Assembly (NCBI GenBank): GCA_026706505.1
Contig: JAPOYQ010000547.1
Coordinates: 1 to 7,529, forward strand
Length of the DNA: 7,529 nt
Reading direction: 5' to 3'
DNA from: Gemmatimonadota bacterium
GTDB taxonomy: Bacteria; Latescibacterota; UBA2968; UBA8231
In this document: in pieces, positions 6,099-7,529 of the stretch
Position numbering within the stretch: the first letter of the stretch is position 1
Layout of the letters: each line of letters begins with the position of its first letter
The notes under the pieces: generated by a model
Database searches by the model: none
What the model was told of the DNA's origin: nothing
Seen by the model: the letters and a program-made list of their open reading frames with translations, nothing else
Position numbers and translations under genes: made by a program

Positions 6099-6208
6099 CT
6101 AAGTACACGACAGTAATCCAGTGGACGTTAGGCATGGGAGCGCTGAGATGCTCCGACTCCGCTTTGCTCCGCTCAGCATCCCATACCGCTCTACTGTCGT
6201 GTACTTAG
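6099..6208. mobile_element. MITE-like miniature inverted-repeat element with 17-bp TIRs and 8-bp target duplication
   Basis: The 110-bp element is bounded by perfect 17-bp terminal inverted repeats, CTAAGTACACGACAGTA (6099-6115) and TACTGTCGTGTACTTAG (6192-6208). Both ends are flanked directly by GGGAAGAA (6091-6098 and 6209-6216), an 8-bp direct repeat that reads as a target-site duplication. The interior holds no open frame of note but is itself palindromic: GATGCT (6147-6152) pairs with AGCATC (6175-6180), and ATGGGA (6134-6139) matches TCCCAT (6179-6184). It therefore looks like a non-autonomous element moved by a transposase encoded elsewhere. An 8-bp duplication occurs in several IS families and I cannot assign one from the TIR. 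It sits between the epimerase and the C39-like peptidase, 19 nt before the peptidase start, so it may alter that cluster's expression. Confidence 0.8.
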
Positions 6209-6230
6209 GGGAAGAATACACTCAATCGCC

Positions 6231-6268
6231 ACCTGCGTCCAGCAGGTAACGCCCGCAGAGTCTGCTGG
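6231..6268 (-). terminator. Possible hairpin 3' end of the epimerase transcript
   Basis: One nt past the epimerase stop codon the minus strand can form CCAGCAG (6268-6262) paired with CTGCTGG (6245-6239), with a 16-nt loop. An alternative hairpin pairs ACCTGC (6231-6236) with GCAGGT (6242-6247) around 5 nt. The two share bases and so exclude each other. There is no T-run, so this is not a textbook intrinsic terminator; it may only protect the 3' end, or transcription may continue into the peptidase cluster. Confidence 0.3.
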
Positions 6269-6269
6269 T

Positions 6270-7250
6270 CTATCCCCAGAGTTGAGGATGGGGCGGATGG
6301 AGCAGGCTGCCTTCGTAACTCAGCCCGTGCTCCCGATCCTTTTGCAAGAGCAGGGGGCCGTCGAGATCGACGAAACGGGCCTGCTGCGCCAGTAGGACAG
6401 CCGGCGCCATAGCCAGCGAGGTGGCGATCATGCAGCCGACCATCAAATCCAATCCGTACGCGCGGGCCTCGGCTGCCAAGCGCAGGCCCTCGCTGAAGCC
6501 GCCGGTCTTATCGAGCTTGAGGTTTACGTATTCATAGCGAGCAGCCAGTTCCGCGAGATCGTCGGCGGTGTGGCAGGATTCGTCGGCGCAGAAGGGGACC
6601 GGGTGTTCAAACTCGGCGAGCAGGGCGTCTTGGTCGGCGGGTAAAGGCTGTTCAATGAGCGCGACGCCCAAGCGAGCCAATGCGCCTGAGAACGGCTCGA
6701 CTTGGTCGGCGGACCAGCCTTCGTTGGCATCGACGATCAGGGTCGAGTCTGGGGCGTTGGCGCGGATTGCGGCGACGCGGTCGAGGTCGTCGCGACCGGC
6801 GAGTTTGATTTTGATCAGAGGGCGGTCGGCGTGCTGGGCAGCAGCCCGACCCATGATCTCTGGGTCGTCGAGCGAGAGGGTATAGGTCGTCGCCACCGGG
6901 TGCGGTGCCGCTAGCCCGGCCAGTTCATAGGCAGGGCGGCCGCTGAGTTTAGCTTCCAGATCCCAGAGCGCGCAGTCCAAGGCGTTGCGGGCCGCGCCGG
7001 GCGGTAGAGCGCGTTGCAATGCCGCTTGGTCGAGGTCGGCTTCTACCTGTGGGCGCAATGATTCTAATGCTTCTATGGTTCCGGCCACGCTTTCATTGTA
7101 GCGGGGGTAAGGGACGCATTCGCCGCGGCCAACGCAACCGTCGCGGCTCAACTCGACTACGACGACATCGGCGGTGGTTTTGGCTCCGCGCGAGATGGTG
7201 AAGGTCTGGGCGAGAGGGAAGCTCTCGCTACGAACGGAGAAGCGGGTCAC
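6270..7250 (-). CDS. Enolase-superfamily dipeptide epimerase / N-acyl amino acid racemase-like (L-Ala-D/L-Glu epimerase or DgcA type)
   Basis: The 326-residue protein is a muconate-lactonising-enzyme subgroup member. Catalytic KIK lies at 147-149. Metal ligands are Asp174 (IVDANEGW), Glu200 (LIEQPLP) and Asp223 (CADES). The second catalytic lysine is in NLKLDKTGG (243-251), and VGCMIATSLA (271-280) precedes a DLDGP motif (295-299). The D-x-D there marks dipeptide epimerases, where it holds the substrate amino group. The classical role is epimerising L-Ala-D-Glu from peptidoglycan. When paired with a DUF1611 protein, the family includes DgcA, which racemises N-acetyl-D-glutamate. I start it at GTG 7250, which overlaps the DUF1611 stop as GTGA; an open extension to 7418 lies inside that gene and lacks family similarity. 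The TIM-barrel is complete. Confidence 0.9.
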   Translation of the reverse strand: MTRFSVRSESFPLAQTFTISRGAKTTADVVVVELSRDGCVGRGECVPYPRYNESVAGTIEALESLRPQVEADLDQAALQRALPPGAARNALDCALWDLEAKLSGRPAYELAGLAAPHPVATTYTLSLDDPEIMGRAAAQHADRPLIKIKLAGRDDLDRVAAIRANAPDSTLIVDANEGWSADQVEPFSGALARLGVALIEQPLPADQDALLAEFEHPVPFCADESCHTADDLAELAARYEYVNLKLDKTGGFSEGLRLAAEARAYGLDLMVGCMIATSLAMAPAVLLAQQARFVDLDGPLLLQKDREHGLSYEGSLLHPPHPQLWG

Positions 7251-7529
7251 AGGGCATCGACCAAGCGCGCGGCTCCTTGGCGCAGCGGATCGACTGCGGG
7301 CAGGTCGGCTTGGCTTTCTATAGTTTCGAGCAGTTCGGAGGCGCGGTCTTCTGGCAAATGCGAGGTGTTGACTGCAATGCCGACGGTGCGGCAGGTCGGG
7401 TTGGTGAGCCGGCCACACTCCTCGTTGAGGCGAATGCAGTCGAGCAAATCGGGCAGTTGGTATTCGGGCAGGCCGCGCATGTGGGGGCGGTTGGGATCGT
7501 GGCAGAGGACGAGTGCGTCGGGTTGGGCA
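7247..7529 (-). CDS. DUF1611 (DgcN-like) protein, C-terminal part only
   Basis: This open frame enters from the right edge and ends at TGA 7249-7247. Its 93 visible residues match the C-terminus of DUF1611 proteins: PDALVLCHDPNRPHMRGLPE, then YQLPDLLDCIRLNEE, LTNPTCRTVGIAVNTSHLP and PLRQGAARLVDAL at the end. The reading continues before the internal Met at 7480, so that Met is not the start. DUF1611 proteins have a Rossmann-like N-terminal and a P-loop-type C-terminal domain. One characterised group, DgcN, acetylates D-glutamate and works with the epimerase-like DgcA. The 4-nt GTGA overlap with the next gene shows tight coupling of the two products. The P-loop and the N-terminal domain lie outside the window, so the activity cannot be checked here. 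Confidence 0.85.
   Translation of the reverse strand, partial: AQPDALVLCHDPNRPHMRGLPEYQLPDLLDCIRLNEECGRLTNPTCRTVGIAVNTSHLPEDRASELLETIESQADLPAVDPLRQGAARLVDAL

Noticed and set aside
6127..6133. GTTAGGC matches the GTTRRRY core of an integron attC site inside the palindromic element
   Set aside because: No matching RYYYAAC partner lies at the right distance on either strand, and the perfect TIRs with target duplication explain the structure better.
7251..7418. N-terminal extension of the epimerase to 7418
   Set aside because: It would lie entirely inside the DUF1611 coding region in another frame and is Arg-rich shadow sequence; the GTG at 7250 gives a standard family N-terminus.

Overview
The window is a stretch of G+C-rich bacterial chromosome (many 60-base lines reach 60-70% G+C) in which every convincing gene lies on the minus strand. 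It reads right to left and is cut by genes at both edges. The mix suggests an environmental or metagenome-type bacterium with a carbohydrate-rich lifestyle: a secreted discoidin-like protein, a short-form mannonate dehydratase, a COG3618 hydrolase, a PfkB sugar kinase, and a DUF1611 protein with a dipeptide-epimerase-type enzyme. Planctomycetota, Latescibacterota or Poribacteria-like lineages would fit, but no gene here is diagnostic and I hold this loosely.

Layout from the right (upstream) edge: the 3' end of a DUF1611/DgcN-like gene (7529-7247) overlaps the GTG start of an enolase-superfamily epimerase (7250-6270) by 4 nt. A 190-nt gap follows, carrying a hairpin next to the epimerase stop and a 110-bp miniature inverted-repeat element (6099-6208). 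This element has perfect 17-bp terminal inverted repeats and an 8-bp target duplication (GGGAAGAA). Next comes a tight four-gene cluster with gaps of 7, 27 and 2 nt: C39-like cysteine peptidase (6079-5084), PfkB kinase (5076-4219), COG3618/Amidohydrolase_2 protein (4191-3244) and Nudix hydrolase (3241-2744).

A lower-G+C segment (about 40-48% in sampled lines, roughly 1900-2740) holds a DUF433 antitoxin / DUF5615 PIN-like toxin pair (2509-1899). Its own sigma70-like promoter overlaps an inverted repeat that could be an autoregulatory operator. Then come mannonate dehydratase (1715-738, good Shine-Dalgarno), a dispersed REP-like palindromic repeat (614-675), and a secreted protein with a signal peptide and an F5/8 type C-like domain (607 to beyond position 1).

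Working together: UxuA makes 2-keto-3-deoxygluconate, and a PfkB kinase and COG3618 lactonase-type hydrolase are typical partners in sugar-acid catabolism. However, they sit in a different transcription unit here and their substrates cannot be fixed from sequence. The DUF1611-epimerase pair points to D-amino-acid or muropeptide-derived dipeptide metabolism, and the nearby C39-like peptidase could belong to the same theme. No stretch longer than 300 nt lacks a gene. I found no tRNA, rRNA, CRISPR array or transposase gene. The best candidates for something undescribed are the miniature element at 6099-6208 and the peptidase-kinase-hydrolase-Nudix cluster it sits in front of.
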